Assembly (NCBI RefSeq): GCF_016756775.1
Contig: NZ_JAERMU010000022.1
Coordinates: 1 to 64,000 of the forward strand
Source of the DNA: Dryocola clanedunensis subsp. sulfonylureivorans
GTDB lineage: Bacteria; Pseudomonadota; Gammaproteobacteria; Enterobacterales; Enterobacteriaceae
DNA: 64,000 bases
Direction of reading: 5' to 3'
Part shown: one piece after another, positions 18,747-29,046 of the stretch
How the letters are laid out: the number at the start of each line of letters is the position of its first letter
Numbering within the stretch: position 1 is the stretch's first letter
Notes under the pieces: generated by a model
What the model was told of the DNA's origin: nothing
What the model saw: only the letters and a program-made list of their open reading frames with translations
Database searches by the model: none
Translations under genes and position numbers: made by a program

Positions 18747-20012
18747 TCACGCCGTTTGGGTCGCAAATAACTGGCGATACCCATCCACATCCTGCATCCA
18801 CGCGATATATTTTCCATCTGGAGAGAAGACTATCGCATCGGCAGAGGGCGGTTGGCTCCCCGCAGTGGTAAGCGGCGTGATATCCCCGCTTTGCGCATCG
18901 CAAAGTACAACGCAATTCTCCACCACAAATCCCAGCGCTTTGCCCGAAGGATGCCAGTTAAACGCCGACTGGATGTCTGACGCGCCGTGCGTGAGCTGCC
19001 GCGGCTCCCCGCCCTGCGGTGAAATCAGCCACATCTGCACCACGCCACCGTCATCCTTCATCAGAAAGGCCAGCTGGCTGCCGTCCGGGCTGCTGCGCAC
19101 CCAGTGGCGCGGCTGCTGTGCAAGGCCCGGGAAGCGGCGCTGATGGGTAAAGGTCAGCCGGCGCTGCTTAACGCTGACCGGAGGCGCCGGGAGGGTGGTT
19201 TCGGTGCCTTCAAGCGGCTCCGCGCCCGCCTGCCGCCACTCAGCTTCGCTCTCCGGCAAATCAACGATAAACAGCTCCGGCACTTTCTCGCCGCTCTCTG
19301 CCCGCGTATCGCCGATAAACGCCAGCGCCCAGCGCTGCTGGCTGCCGTCGGCCTTGCGGTAGCCCTTCTCTCCCAGCCAACCCTCTTCATACGCGCGGTT
19401 TATCTCGTCCGTACCCGGACGGGGCGTGGAAGTCGTCCGGCTAACCAGCACACAGTAATGGCTGCCGTCGTACTCACGAGGATGCTGCTTAACGGGTGTT
19501 ACCGGGCCAAACGGCAGCGCGACACCAACGTTGCGTAAATCCTCAGCCGGGTCAAATTCGTGCATTACATGGTCGTTATAGGTGAAGCTCAGGCGAGAGC
19601 CGTCTGGACTCCAGACGTGAACGTGGCTGCCGCCGCGCAGCGCGCCGGGGGTGAACGGTGCGGTAATGTCCATCGCATCGAGGTTGGTTGCCACGTTGTT
19701 TTCCGCCACCACGCCGCGGCGATGATGGAAATCGTACTGCCAGCTGTCGTCCGGGTTTTCCGGGCCGTGAATAAAGACGTAGCGCTCGGGGAGCTGCGGG
19801 TTTACCGTCACGACGCCAACATGTGCACCGGCAGGAGCCTTGTAAACCACTTCAACGTCACCCGTCCCGACGTTTACGCGCTCAATAGTCTGGCTGGTAA
19901 AGGACGCGCCAGAGGGGCGAACATCGAAGGCAAGCCACTGGCTGTCCGGCGTCCAGACGTTAGTGTTGGTGAGCTGATGGTTACGCGGTGCGAAGGTGAG
20001 TTGTTTAGTCAC
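18747..20012 (-). CDS. yidR: YidR, TolB-like propeller protein (DUF3748)
   Basis: A 421-residue cytoplasmic protein with TolB/WD40-like beta-propeller repeats: DSQWLAFDVRPS, SPDGSRLSFTYND, SSPDGSQLAFLMKDD and FSPDGKYIAWMQDVDG. It matches E. coli YidR, of unknown function. The start is GTG at 20012, with AGGG 8 bases upstream. It converges on yidQ with a 3-base gap. A hairpin ACCCTGAAGCG/CGCCTCAGGGT overlaps its ribosome site region. Confidence 0.85.
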   Translation of the reverse strand: MTKQLTFAPRNHQLTNTNVWTPDSQWLAFDVRPSGASFTSQTIERVNVGTGDVEVVYKAPAGAHVGVVTVNPQLPERYVFIHGPENPDDSWQYDFHHRRGVVAENNVATNLDAMDITAPFTPGALRGGSHVHVWSPDGSRLSFTYNDHVMHEFDPAEDLRNVGVALPFGPVTPVKQHPREYDGSHYCVLVSRTTSTPRPGTDEINRAYEEGWLGEKGYRKADGSQQRWALAFIGDTRAESGEKVPELFIVDLPESEAEWRQAGAEPLEGTETTLPAPPVSVKQRRLTFTHQRRFPGLAQQPRHWVRSSPDGSQLAFLMKDDGGVVQMWLISPQGGEPRQLTHGASDIQSAFNWHPSGKALGFVVENCVVLCDAQSGDITPLTTAGSQPPSADAIVFSPDGKYIAWMQDVDGYRQLFATQTA

Positions 20013-20110
20013 GATATTACCCTGAAGCGATAGACGCCTCAGGGTAAAACAAAGGAGTGTTTTAGAACAAACTTTATAAGATGAATAAGTTAGCAGGCAT
20101 CTTCAGAAAG

Positions 20111-20194
20111 ATAACAAGGAAAATCAATTCATTGATTATCGGCAGCTTAATCACAAAGAAGGAAAAACCACGTTTTTCCTTCTTTGTTAGCACT
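20111..20194 (+). mobile_element. MITE-like terminator-associated repeat, copy 3 (partial)
   Basis: The right half matches the 142-bp element of 11641-11782 and 31493-31634: AACAAGGAAAATCAATTCAT, the perfect 13-bp stem AAAGAAGGAAAAA/TTTTTCCTTCTTT at 20155-20185, and an end TTTGTTAGCA. The left half (20050-20110) has diverged. It begins right at the dgoT stop codon. Its long stem may now serve as the dgo operon terminator. Confidence 0.55.
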
Positions 20195-21487
20195 TTAGCC
20201 TACCCTTTCTACTTTTCCGACCAGCAGAATGTAGGAGAGCGCACCAATCAGCGTGACGACCGAGATATAAACCAGAGCAGGCGCAAAGCCGTGCGACTGG
20301 GCAAGATAACCAATCACAAGCGGTACGGTAATACCGCCCAGGCCACCGATGAAGTTAAATACCCCGCCGGTCAGGCCAATCAGGCGCATCGGTGCCAGCG
20401 ACGAGACAAGCGACCAGGTAATAGACGCAAAACCATTGCCGAAGAAGGCCACAGCCATCAGCGTCATTATCCATACCGGATCGTTAGTGTAGTTAGCGCC
20501 CATGATGCAGGTCGAGAGCAGCAGACCAATGATGATTGGCGTTTTACGTGCTATCCCCAGAGAGTAACCTTTACGCACCAGACGGTCAGCTACCCAGCCT
20601 GACAGCAGCACGCCAACGAACGCGGCCAGGAACGGCACGGTCGTCATAAAGCCAGCCTTCAGCGCGGTAATGCCTTTTTCCTGAGTCAGGTAGTTAGGGA
20701 ACCAGGTCAGGAAGAACCAGAGCGTTGAAGCGACGGCAAACTGACCAATATAAACGCCAACCAGCTTGCGGTTGAACACCAGCTTCCAGTCTGCGGCGGT
20801 CATGGGGACGCGTGTTTTTTTCTCAGAGGGTGCATCACCATCCACCAGACCACCGCCTTCACGAATGTAGTCCAGCTCCGCCTGGTTAATGCCTTTGCTG
20901 GCACGAGGCGCCTGATACACTTTGATCCAGATGAACGACCAGACAATCCCGATAGCACCCGTAATAATAAACACCCAGTGCCAGCTAAGTATCTCCTGGA
21001 TCCAGATAAGCAGCGGGGTCAGAAACGCCAGGCCTACAAACTGGCCTGATGTGTAGAAACCTACCGCTGAAGCACGTTCTCGCTCCGGGAACCAGCTCGT
21101 CACCATACGGTTATTGGTCGGGAAAGCAGGCGCTTCAAAGATACCTGTGATAGCACGCAGGCCAATCAAAGACATCAGCCCGGTCGCAAAGCCCTGGAAA
21201 AGCGTCGCCACAGACCAGCCAAAAATCGCAATGAAATAGGTCATCCGTGACCCAACTCGATCGAGGAACCAGCCGCCGGGGATCTGGCACAGCGTATACA
21301 GCCAGGCAAAGGCCGAAAAGATATAGCCCATCTCGGTTTTAGATATACCGAACTCTTCCTGAATATGGGCGGAAGCCACGGCCAGGTTGGCGCGGTCAAC
21401 GTAGCAAATCACCACCGTAATAAAGATCATTACGAGCGTTAAATAACGACGGCGTGTAGGTTTTGCAGCAGTTACAGAAATATCCAT
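20195..21487 (-). CDS. dgoT: D-galactonate transporter DgoT
   Basis: A 430-residue, 12-helix MFS permease of the anion:cation symporter family, same length as E. coli DgoT. It imports D-galactonate with protons. Visible signatures: [13 protein letters not shown] (helix 1), [20 protein letters not shown] (helices 2-3 loop), [17 protein letters not shown]. It is the last gene of dgoRKADT. The stop abuts a dispersed repeat. Confidence 0.93.
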   Translation of the reverse strand: MDISVTAAKPTRRRYLTLVMIFITVVICYVDRANLAVASAHIQEEFGISKTEMGYIFSAFAWLYTLCQIPGGWFLDRVGSRMTYFIAIFGWSVATLFQGFATGLMSLIGLRAITGIFEAPAFPTNNRMVTSWFPERERASAVGFYTSGQFVGLAFLTPLLIWIQEILSWHWVFIITGAIGIVWSFIWIKVYQAPRASKGINQAELDYIREGGGLVDGDAPSEKKTRVPMTAADWKLVFNRKLVGVYIGQFAVASTLWFFLTWFPNYLTQEKGITALKAGFMTTVPFLAAFVGVLLSGWVADRLVRKGYSLGIARKTPIIIGLLLSTCIMGANYTNDPVWIMTLMAVAFFGNGFASITWSLVSSLAPMRLIGLTGGVFNFIGGLGGITVPLVIGYLAQSHGFAPALVYISVVTLIGALSYILLVGKVERVG

Positions 21488-21599
21488 AACATCTGTCTCC
21501 TGATTTTTGGCATGGCGATACCTGTCACCATGCCCTGTTTATTACAGAGGGTGTTTTATCTTTACTATTTTTTAGTGCAGCTTCAGTAGGGGTAGAGCA

Positions 21600-22748
21600 T
21601 TACCATTCGGCAACGGCACCGTCGGGATAGCGCCACAATGGGTTACGCCAGTCGGTGGCCTCTTTGCTACGGGCGATGACCTGCTCTTCGTCGATTTCCA
21701 CGCCAAGACCCGGCTTCATTAGCGGCATAAAGTGGCCGCCATCCATCTGAAAATCTTCTTTGTTTTTCACAAAGTCGAGTAGCTCTGCGCCTTTGTTGTA
21801 GTGAATACCCATGCTCTGCTCCTGGAACACGGCGTTCCGGGAAACAAAGTCGATATGCAGGCAGGCGGCGAGCGCAATGGGCCCCAGCGGGCAGTGCGGC
21901 GCCAGCGCGACGTCGTAAGCCTCTGCCATGGCAGCAATTTTGTAGCACTCGGTGATGCCACCAGCATGGGAAAGATCGGGTTGCAGAATCGCCAGGCCAC
22001 CTGCTTCCAGCACGCGTTTAAACTCAAAGCGCGAGAACATACGTTCGCCCGCAGCGATTGGGATATGGGTCTGCGCCGCCAGGCGCGGATAGTATTCAGC
22101 CTGCTCCGCCAGCACCGGTTCTTCAATAAATAGCGGGCGATATTGCTCAAGCTCTTTGATCAGCACTTTCGCCATCGGCGCGCTGACGCGACCATGGAAA
22201 TCCAGACCAAATTCAATTTCGTTACCGAAGGCCTCGCGAATTTGTGCCACGGTGTTGACGGCGGCATCAACATGACGAGAATTTTCAATAATCCCCATCT
22301 CTTCACAGCCGTTTAATTTAAAGGTATCAAAGCCAATTTTGCGCAGTGATTTAATCCCGTCGATGACTTCTGCCGGACGGTCGCCGCCAACCCAGCTATA
22401 AGCTTTGATTTTATCGCGAACCAGGCCGCCCATTAATTGCCAGACCGGGGCGTTTAATACTTTGCCTTTAATATCCCAGAGCGCCTGGTCGATACCGGCA
22501 ATCGCGCTCATTAATATCGGGCCGCCGCGATAAAATCCGCCGCGGTACATCACCTGCCATAAATCATTGATGCGCGCCGGATCCTGGCCAATTAATAATT
22601 CGCCCAGTTCGTGTACCGCCGCTTCGACGCTTTTTGCACGCCCTTCTATCACCGGTTCGCCCCAGCCGACCACGCCCTCATCGGTTTCTATTTTCAGGAA
22701 CATCCAGCGCGGAGGTAAGCGGTAAGTCGTGAGTCTGGTAATTTTCAT
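21600..22748 (-). CDS. dgoD: D-galactonate dehydratase DgoD
   Basis: A 382-residue enolase-superfamily enzyme that turns D-galactonate into 2-dehydro-3-deoxy-D-galactonate. Metal ligands are visible in GLDFHG (Asp about 183), FIEEPV (Glu about 209) and AAGERM (Glu about 235); the catalytic His is in APHCPLGP (about 285). Length equals E. coli DgoD. It overlaps dgoA by 4 bases (ATGA). Confidence 0.94.
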   Translation of the reverse strand: MKITRLTTYRLPPRWMFLKIETDEGVVGWGEPVIEGRAKSVEAAVHELGELLIGQDPARINDLWQVMYRGGFYRGGPILMSAIAGIDQALWDIKGKVLNAPVWQLMGGLVRDKIKAYSWVGGDRPAEVIDGIKSLRKIGFDTFKLNGCEEMGIIENSRHVDAAVNTVAQIREAFGNEIEFGLDFHGRVSAPMAKVLIKELEQYRPLFIEEPVLAEQAEYYPRLAAQTHIPIAAGERMFSRFEFKRVLEAGGLAILQPDLSHAGGITECYKIAAMAEAYDVALAPHCPLGPIALAACLHIDFVSRNAVFQEQSMGIHYNKGAELLDFVKNKEDFQMDGGHFMPLMKPGLGVEIDEEQVIARSKEATDWRNPLWRYPDGAVAEW

Positions 22749-23365
22749 GATTGCACTGCCTCTTGATACGCTTTAACAAATGCTTTTGCTTTTTCGACGG
22801 TCCGCTCAACGGGCTGCCCTGCACGATAAAGGTCGCTGCCAAGCCCGGCACCGGCACAGCCGGCTTTTAACCAGCTAGCCAGATTTTCTGGCGTAACGCC
22901 CCCCACGGCAAAAACGGGAACGTCTGGCGGCAGTACGGCTTTCAGCGCTTTGATGTAGTCCGGGCCAAATGAGGAAGAGGGGAAAATTTTCAGCGCCTGC
23001 GCACCTGCATCCAGCGCGTTGAAGGCCTCGGTTGCCGTCGCACAGCCCGCACAAACGGTCATCCCGCTCGCGACGGCACGGCGAATCACTTCGGGCTGGG
23101 TGTTCGGCGTCACGACCAGTTTGCTGCCCATGGCAGCAAGTTCATCGACCTGTTCAGATTTAAGCACCGTTCCGGCACCGATCAGCGCCTGCTGGCCAAA
23201 AGCCTCGACCATCGCCGGGATGCTTTTTTGCCATTGCGGTGAGTTAAGGGGGATCTCTATCGCGTCGAACCCCGCGTCCAGCAAGGCCGCAACGTGAGCG
23301 TGTGCTTCGTCCGGGGTGATGCCGCGCAAAATCGCGATCAGCGGAAGATTAGTTTGCCACTGCAT
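22745..23365 (-). CDS. dgoA: 2-dehydro-3-deoxy-6-phosphogalactonate aldolase DgoA
   Basis: A ~206-residue class I aldolase that splits KDPGal to pyruvate and glyceraldehyde-3-phosphate. [19 protein letters not shown] and the Schiff-base lysine in [12 protein letters not shown] (about 126) are conserved, as is the phosphate loop [13 protein letters not shown] 23365 aligns with E. coli (MQWQT); an ATG two codons upstream is also possible. It overlaps dgoK by 17 bases. Confidence 0.93.
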   Translation of the reverse strand: MQWQTNLPLIAILRGITPDEAHAHVAALLDAGFDAIEIPLNSPQWQKSIPAMVEAFGQQALIGAGTVLKSEQVDELAAMGSKLVVTPNTQPEVIRRAVASGMTVCAGCATATEAFNALDAGAQALKIFPSSSFGPDYIKALKAVLPPDVPVFAVGGVTPENLASWLKAGCAGAGLGSDLYRAGQPVERTVEKAKAFVKAYQEAVQS

Positions 23366-24233
23366 TTGCAATACTCCTTATTCCTGCCTGGAATGCCTCG
23401 TCGCCGTCCAGTACCGAAGCCTGGAAGCCCAGCAGCGCAAGCGCGCTAACGTAGCGCTGGCTCAGGGACGGGTTAGCCACGAGGGTGACGGGATGCTGCT
23501 GGCTCAATGCGTAATGGCGGGTCATCGCCGCCGCTTCGTTGCCAATCAGCAACCCGGAAAGAAACTCGCTCACCTCATCGCGGGGTAAATTACCCAGCAC
23601 GTGGGCGGCGCGGACTTCAAAAAGGCGGGGGAGTAAATCGCGGTCGTTTACGCCCCGCTCCAGCCCGGCCCTGAAGGCGCTGAGGCTTGCCTGTTGCTCC
23701 GGCAGGCCAGCGCCGACCAGAGAGTGATTAAGCAGGAGATGGTGCAGCTCGCCGGTCATCACGGTGCGGAAGTCCTGCACCGTGTGCTCATCGGCATGGA
23801 CCCACTTGCAGTGGGTGCCCGGCATCACGTAAAGCGGAGCCTGGCTCAACGCTTTCGCACCCAGCAGCTGGGTCTCTTCGCCGCGCATGACGTTGCGGTT
23901 GTCTTCACGCTGCACGCTCATGCCGGGGATAATCCAGACGTTGTCCAGAACGGGCGTGAGCTGCTGGCTGAGGTCAGAAAACTGCGCCGGGCAGGGAAGA
24001 TAAGGGGCTGTTTTCCAGCCTGCATTGCTGCCAACCATGCCCGCCATCAGCACCGGCGTATTGTCTTCACGCCAGCCGTGGGTAACTTCATCGAACACCG
24101 CCTGCGGGGATTTGCCGTTCAGCCGGGTTACCCCAGCCGCGGTTTGCCGACTGTCAACGCAGGTGCCGTCCTGATAGTACCAGGCGCGCAGGTTGGTCGA
24201 ACCCCAGTCAATAGCGATGTAGCGAGATGTCAT
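23349..24233 (-). CDS. dgoK: 2-dehydro-3-deoxygalactonokinase DgoK
   Basis: A 294-residue sugar kinase that phosphorylates KDGal before DgoA. The ATP-binding opening AIDWGSTNLRAW (about 7-18), MAGMVGSN and GTHCKWVH are family marks. It overlaps both neighbours (4 bases with dgoR), showing a tightly coupled operon. Confidence 0.92.
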   Translation of the reverse strand: MTSRYIAIDWGSTNLRAWYYQDGTCVDSRQTAAGVTRLNGKSPQAVFDEVTHGWREDNTPVLMAGMVGSNAGWKTAPYLPCPAQFSDLSQQLTPVLDNVWIIPGMSVQREDNRNVMRGEETQLLGAKALSQAPLYVMPGTHCKWVHADEHTVQDFRTVMTGELHHLLLNHSLVGAGLPEQQASLSAFRAGLERGVNDRDLLPRLFEVRAAHVLGNLPRDEVSEFLSGLLIGNEAAAMTRHYALSQQHPVTLVANPSLSQRYVSALALLGFQASVLDGDEAFQAGIRSIANAVAN

Positions 24234-24913
24234 GTAATGTCCTTTAGTCGTTTCGTGGAGCTGGCGATCATGGTCATTGCCGCCCGCTCCGCAGCCTCGC
24301 TGTCCTGATGGCGTATCGCATCAAACAGCGCTTTGTGTTCCGCCAGCGTTTTCGGCATGTTGGCCTCATCACCCATCCAGGTCCGTTCAAAAACGGCACG
24401 CTGCAATGAGCTGATAGCAATGCTGAGCTGCTGTAAAACCGGGTTGTGAACCGATTCCAGCACCGCCTCGTGATAGCGGATATCCGCTTCGTTAAAGGCA
24501 TCACGATCCTGATTGTGGGCAACCATGTCGTTGAGCGCCGCTTCAATCTTTGCCAGATCGCTTGAGGTTGCCCGTTCCGCCGCCCAGCGGGCGATGGCCG
24601 GCTCAACCAGGTGGCGTACTTCGCTCATCGCGCTAATCAGTCGCGGGTCATAGTCGTTTTCCAGTACCCACTGCAGCACCTCGGTATCAAGGTAGTTCCA
24701 CTGGTTACGCGGTAAAACAAATCCGCCACGGTAACGCTTCATCTCGATGAGCCGTTTTGCCATCAGCGAGCGGTACACTTCGCGGATGATATTGCGCGAG
24801 GTTTCAAACTCTTCACACAAATCCGCTTCCGAAGGTAAGGCTGCGCCGGGCGTGTACTTGCCATCAACGATTTGCTTACCCAGCGTCACGATGATGCGGT
24901 CGGTCTTGGTCAT
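24230..24913 (-). CDS. dgoR: Galactonate operon repressor DgoR
   Basis: A 227-residue GntR/FadR-type regulator. Winged helix about 8-75 (LPSEADLCEEFETSRNIIREV), then an all-helical FCD effector domain with the metal-binding His residues in DIRYHEAVL and LAEHKALF. E. coli DgoR represses the dgo operon and is released by D-galactonate. ATG 24913 aligns with E. coli; the frame is open to 25081, but that covers the operator region. Confidence 0.92.
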   Translation of the reverse strand: MTKTDRIIVTLGKQIVDGKYTPGAALPSEADLCEEFETSRNIIREVYRSLMAKRLIEMKRYRGGFVLPRNQWNYLDTEVLQWVLENDYDPRLISAMSEVRHLVEPAIARWAAERATSSDLAKIEAALNDMVAHNQDRDAFNEADIRYHEAVLESVHNPVLQQLSIAISSLQRAVFERTWMGDEANMPKTLAEHKALFDAIRHQDSEAAERAAMTMIASSTKRLKDIT

Positions 24914-25023
24914 GATTAGTCCTGTTACTGAAAAGGAAATAATCACTACTTTATCGTGAGCGACGAAAAAAGCCTCATGTTTGCCGTACAAAATCACGGT
25001 GATATTCTCTTCCGACGCCATCA

Positions 25024-25055
25024 ATGTAGTACAAATATCATATGTTGTACTACAA
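25024..25055. promoter_or_regulatory. Two DgoR operators
   Basis: ATGTAGTACAA (25024-25034) and TTGTACTACAA (25045-25055) both fit the known DgoR inverted repeat TTGTA(G/C)TACA(A/T), centres 21 bases (two helical turns) apart. They lie about 110-140 bases upstream of dgoR, over its expected promoter. Confidence 0.85.
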
Positions 25056-25247
25056 TTTGAATCACAAAACAGACAATCCATAACAGGGATTGGCGATAAA
25101 AAGAGAGAGACAGCAAAAGGGGCGTGAGAAATTGAAGGCGGCTACCGATGAGGAAAGGTTCGGGATAGCTGGAGGGAACGGGCAATCCTCCAGGTCATAA
25201 AACGTGACCAGCAGGAAAGAACCCGTAACTTCATGCAGGTAAGGGCG

Positions 25248-26105
25248 TCAGGATAATTTGTCTACGCTATCCCGGCTGCGACGGATCATTTTCATCCCTT
25301 CGCTTTCGTTAAGCTGGAGCAAGCCCATAAACAGCAGGTCGGTGACGCACAGTTGCGCGGTACGCGATGAGATGGACGAGCTGCGCCAACGCTGTTCATC
25401 AGAAACCGTGTCGAGCGTGTAGTCCGCAATTTTTCGCAAATCGCTGTCCTGCAATGACGTTATCGCCACCACCGCCGCCCCTTTCGCTTTCGCTATTTCG
25501 GCTGCCAGCAGGACTTCTTTTCGCTGACCAGAGAAGGAGATTGCCAGCATGACGTCCCGGCTGGAAAGCGTCTGGGCTATCGTTAGCTGTACATGGCTGT
25601 CGTATTCCGTAATGACATGAAAACCAATTTTCATCAGTTTCCAGGCCAGATCTTTCCCCACCAGCGAAGAGCCACCGATAGCAGAAATATGGATGCGGCT
25701 GGCCGACTGCAACAGCCCAATGACTTGCCCAAGCTGCTGGGCATCCAGGTTATCCGTGGTTCTTCTGAGCGCATTAAGCTTTTCATTTAACAGCTTATTC
25801 GCCACGTCAGTGAGCGGATCCTGACTGCTGATATCGTTATGCAAATGGGAGGATTGCTGTTTGCGCTCCGAAGCCTGCTGCCCCCACTCTTCAACCAGCG
25901 CCATTTTGAATTTTGTGAACCCCTGCAGGCCGAGCTTTTGCGCGAACTTGACGATGGCCGACTGGCTGATGCCAAGGGTTTGTGCCAGCTGCTGTGAAGA
26001 AAGCTCTTTAAGCGCGTCAGGGCTGCTGATCACGAAATCAGCGATCCTGCGCTCACCGGGGGTGTAGCGATCCAGGTTCTCAATCATTTTTTGACGGTAA
26101 AGCAC
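25248..26105 (-). CDS. murR: MurNAc-6-P-responsive regulator MurR (RpiR family)
   Basis: A 285-residue RpiR-type regulator, the length of E. coli MurR. An N-terminal HTH (LAQTLGISQSAIVKFAQKLG, about 38-57) is followed by a SIS sugar-phosphate domain (GGSSLVGKDLAWKLMKIG, ISFSGQRKEV, SSISSRTAQ). MurR represses murQP and is released by MurNAc-6-phosphate. GTG 26105 aligns with MurR and has GGAG 8 bases upstream; the frame is open to 26243. It is divergent from the porin gene across an array of AT-rich palindromes. Confidence 0.85.
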   Translation of the reverse strand: MLYRQKMIENLDRYTPGERRIADFVISSPDALKELSSQQLAQTLGISQSAIVKFAQKLGLQGFTKFKMALVEEWGQQASERKQQSSHLHNDISSQDPLTDVANKLLNEKLNALRRTTDNLDAQQLGQVIGLLQSASRIHISAIGGSSLVGKDLAWKLMKIGFHVITEYDSHVQLTIAQTLSSRDVMLAISFSGQRKEVLLAAEIAKAKGAAVVAITSLQDSDLRKIADYTLDTVSDEQRWRSSSISSRTAQLCVTDLLFMGLLQLNESEGMKMIRRSRDSVDKLS

Positions 26106-26245
26106 CTGTGTTTCTCCACAAAAAAAGGTCTGAAGATCATTACCTTCTCCAACGGGAAAGGCAACAGAGCATTGCCTCAATAGCGCTTTTTGACCGGTAG
26201 ATAACCTTACAAAAAACATGAACAATGTCACATTTACCAACAAAA

Positions 26246-26323
26246 GAATAAATTATTCCTTTAAATACCAAAAGTAATAATAGATTATTCCGCTCGGCGC
26301 CAGACCAACTAATAATTTATTCG
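26246..26323. promoter_or_regulatory. Array of three AATAA-TTATT palindromes
   Basis: GAATAAATTATTC (26246-26258), AATAATAGATTATT (26276-26289) and AATAATTTATTCG (26311-26323) are related dyads with centres about 30 and 34 bases apart, near three helical turns. They fill the divergent murR-porin promoter region. MurR is the obvious candidate to bind. Confidence 0.65.
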
Positions 26324-26340
26324 CTAATGGAATGATGATA

Positions 26341-27417
26341 ATGAAAACAAAGATTTGTGCCCTTTCTCTTATTGCCATGATGGCAAGTTTTTCTACGCAA
26401 GCCGCTGAAATTTATAAAGGGAAGGATGGTTCAAACCTCGATCTGTATGGTCGCCTGGGGTTTAACATCTCTGACAAAAAAACCGGTGATACTCAGGGCG
26501 ATTTCGATGGTCGTTTCGGCATCAGCGGTCGTCAGGTCGTCAATGACACCGTTTCCGTGATTGGTCTGGCCCAGTACCAGGTTAACTCCGCAGAGTACGC
26601 CAACAACGTTGAAGGTGATAATGACAGCCTGACTGCTCGTTATGTGTGGGCGGGTCTGGATATGTCCGAATACGGTAAAATCACCGGCGGACGTGTTTCT
26701 TCCGGGTTGATTATGTTCACCGATATTGGCGATGTGTTCGCCAGCTCCGATGTTTCTACTGGTCGCCAGGCTCGTCGTATCGACCCGACCGCCGTACAGG
26801 TATTCCGTCAGGACGGTACCGTTCAGTACCAGAACACCTTTGGTAATCTTGATTTCTCCACCGCCTATATTATTGGCAACAATACCTCTGATCTGGATTA
26901 TGGCTACAACTCAGCGATGCGCTACACGCTGGATATGGGGGATGCAGGTAAACTCGCTCCGGTTATTGCCTTCCAGAAAACTCGCGCTAATCAGAGCGCC
27001 AACAGTCGTACCGATGGGGCTGATACCTTTACCTATGGCGGTATTGGTACACGTTACTATCTCAACTCTTTAATGCTTGGCCTGCTTTATTCCCAGGATA
27101 CGGTCACCTACTCCAATGGCTATGAAGACAGCAAGGACAAGAACTGGGAGTTCACCGCGGCTTATGACATCAACAGTGACTGGACGGTTCGCGCCGGCTA
27201 CCGTCATCTCGATAACGACGGTGGCGATAAGCTGGAACTGCGTGACACCACCTTCGAAGCACAGTATCGCCTGACCCCGCGCAGCTCACTGTACGCCGCT
27301 TACATTTTACGTAATGGTCACAACGGTACCAACGTGATGAACGGCGATGTCGTTTCATTTGGCGGCAGCTCGGCATCAGAAAGCTTCTACCACACAGGTC
27401 TGCGTTACGAATTCTAA
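26341..27417 (+). CDS. OmpC/OmpF-type general porin of the MurNAc locus
   Basis: A 358-residue trimeric beta-barrel porin. The signal peptide is cut at STQA-AEIYK, the mature N-terminus AEIYKGKDGSNLDLYGRLGF and the C-terminal Phe (FYHTGLRYEF) needed for barrel assembly are classic. The L3 region (RVSSGLIMFTDIGDVFASSD) lacks the usual PEFGGD motif, so the pore may have different selectivity. It is read with murQP, which suggests uptake of MurNAc or muropeptide sugars. ATG 26341 has GGA 9 bases upstream; in-frame ATGs at 26332 and 26335 precede it. Confidence 0.83.
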   Translation: MKTKICALSLIAMMASFSTQAAEIYKGKDGSNLDLYGRLGFNISDKKTGDTQGDFDGRFGISGRQVVNDTVSVIGLAQYQVNSAEYANNVEGDNDSLTARYVWAGLDMSEYGKITGGRVSSGLIMFTDIGDVFASSDVSTGRQARRIDPTAVQVFRQDGTVQYQNTFGNLDFSTAYIIGNNTSDLDYGYNSAMRYTLDMGDAGKLAPVIAFQKTRANQSANSRTDGADTFTYGGIGTRYYLNSLMLGLLYSQDTVTYSNGYEDSKDKNWEFTAAYDINSDWTVRAGYRHLDNDGGDKLELRDTTFEAQYRLTPRSSLYAAYILRNGHNGTNVMNGDVVSFGGSSASESFYHTGLRYEF

Positions 27418-27428
27418 CTAGCTATGAC

Positions 27429-27457
27429 GTCGGAACAGATTCACTGTTCCGACTTTT
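27429..27457 (+). terminator. Hairpin with short U tract after the porin gene
   Basis: GTCGGAACAG/CTGTTCCGAC with a 5-base loop, followed by TTTT. It lies 13 bases before the next ribosome site. It probably lets only part of the transcription continue into the DUF2057-murQP genes. Confidence 0.75.
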
Positions 27458-27470
27458 AAAGGAGCATCCG

Positions 27471-28088
27471 ATGTACAGAACATTATTCACTCTTCTACTG
27501 CTTGCGGTGTCAGGCATCAGCATGGCCGGGACGCTTAAAATCGGGGACAACGTAAATGTTCTGGCGGTGCGTGACGCCAAAATTGACCTGCTATCCAAAT
27601 CGATAACTTTCGGTGCCGGTGAGCAGGCAATGATTGTGCGTTTCGATGCGCCGACCAACCCTGGATCTGCCAATGAAAGCCAGGGGCGTGTCACTTCGGA
27701 TGCATGGTTACTGACGTTTACCCCGCCGCTGACCGGCAATTTTTCTCTTTCGACGGCAGATCCGAGAACAGAAACAGATGCGCGAAAAGCAGCACAGCAC
27801 CCGCAGTTTGCCCTGCAAAATGCTGATGGCTCCTCCATTACGCTTAAGAAGCAGCACTTAGATCTGCCACAAAGCTCATTGCTGACCAACTACGAAGATT
27901 ACTTACCCGCATCAGCACTCGCAGCTCAGACACCAGTCATTGCATCACAAGCACCTGCGGCGGCAAAACAGACCACAGCGGCTGATAAGACAACGCAGAC
28001 AGGGTCTTTGAGCTCGGTACAAAGCGAATTTTTGAAATTAGATGCCTCACAACGTAAGGCCTTCCTGCGCTGGGCGCTTGAACTGTAA
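27471..28088 (+). CDS. Exported DUF2057-family protein
   Basis: A 205-residue protein with a Sec signal (cut about [10 protein letters not shown], residue 19). The mature part resembles DUF2057/YccT-type periplasmic proteins: [11 protein letters not shown] near the start and the [12 protein letters not shown] segment. A Gln/Ala/Thr-rich linker (about 150-180) leads to a C-terminal helix. GGAG lies 6 bases before the ATG. Function unknown; its place between porin and murQ suggests a role with cell-wall sugars in the periplasm, which is inference. Confidence 0.65.
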   Translation: MYRTLFTLLLLAVSGISMAGTLKIGDNVNVLAVRDAKIDLLSKSITFGAGEQAMIVRFDAPTNPGSANESQGRVTSDAWLLTFTPPLTGNFSLSTADPRTETDARKAAQHPQFALQNADGSSITLKKQHLDLPQSSLLTNYEDYLPASALAAQTPVIASQAPAAAKQTTAADKTTQTGSLSSVQSEFLKLDASQRKAFLRWALEL

Positions 28089-28135
28089 TGACCATTTTGC
28101 CAACAGGCATGAACGAAACGAGAAGCGAGACACTG

Positions 28136-29044
28136 ATGAAAATCGATTTATCTGCCCTGACCACTGAAGGTCGTAACGCGCAAAGCGAAAATATCGACAC
28201 GTTATCGACCGAGAATATGCTGCGGGTGATTAACAGCGAAGATCAAAAAGTGGCCCTGGCCGTTGAAAAGATTATTCCGGCAATTGCCACGACCGTGGAC
28301 GCGATTGTTGCTGCGTTTCAAAAAGGTGGCCGTTTGATTTATTGCGGCGCAGGCACCTCTGGCCGTCTCGGCATTCTGGATGCCAGCGAATGCCCCCCAA
28401 CTTATGGCACGCCACGCGAACAGGTTATTGCGCTGATTGCGGGCGGGCATCAGGCCATTTTACAGGCGGTAGAAAACGCCGAAGACAGCCCAACCATGGG
28501 TGTAGATGATCTGAAGAACATTGATTTCAACGGCAATGATGTGCTGGTCGGTATTGCCGCCAGCGGCCGCACGCCGTACGTCGTCGCAGCGCTAAATTAT
28601 GCTAAAGGCCTGGGCGCCACTACCGTTGCTCTGACCTGTAACGCCGGCAGCGAAATCACACAAATTGCTGATATTGCTCTTACCCCTGTCGTAGGTGCAG
28701 AAGTGGTAACCGGTTCTTCCCGCATGAAAGCTGGCACGGCGCAAAAACTGGTGCTGAACATGCTGACCACCGGGGCGATGATCCGCATCGGCAAAGTCTA
28801 CGGCAACCTGATGGTTGACGTTGAGGCGACCAACCAGAAGCTGATTCAGCGCCAAATCAATATCGTGATGCAGGCCACCGAGTGTGACCATCAGACAGCA
28901 TCACAGAGCCTCGAAGCCTGTGGCGGGCACTGCAAAACGGCCATTGTCATGGTGCTGGGCAAGCTGAACGCCGAAGCGGCTAAGCAGCTACTGAAAGATA
29001 ACAACGGCTTTATTCGCAAGGCTTTAGCCAGCACGGAGAGATAG
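28136..29044 (+). CDS. murQ: N-acetylmuramic acid 6-phosphate etherase MurQ
   Basis: A 302-residue SIS-domain enzyme that removes D-lactate from MurNAc-6-P to give GlcNAc-6-P. Signature [20 protein letters not shown] (about 64-83) holds the catalytic Glu; ASGRTPYVV and [18 protein letters not shown] are also conserved. ATG 28136 gives the family length; the frame is open to 28088. It is 2 bases from murP, so they are co-translated. Confidence 0.93.
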   Translation: MKIDLSALTTEGRNAQSENIDTLSTENMLRVINSEDQKVALAVEKIIPAIATTVDAIVAAFQKGGRLIYCGAGTSGRLGILDASECPPTYGTPREQVIALIAGGHQAILQAVENAEDSPTMGVDDLKNIDFNGNDVLVGIAASGRTPYVVAALNYAKGLGATTVALTCNAGSEITQIADIALTPVVGAEVVTGSSRMKAGTAQKLVLNMLTTGAMIRIGKVYGNLMVDVEATNQKLIQRQINIVMQATECDHQTASQSLEACGGHCKTAIVMVLGKLNAEAAKQLLKDNNGFIRKALASTER

Positions 29045-29046
29045 CA

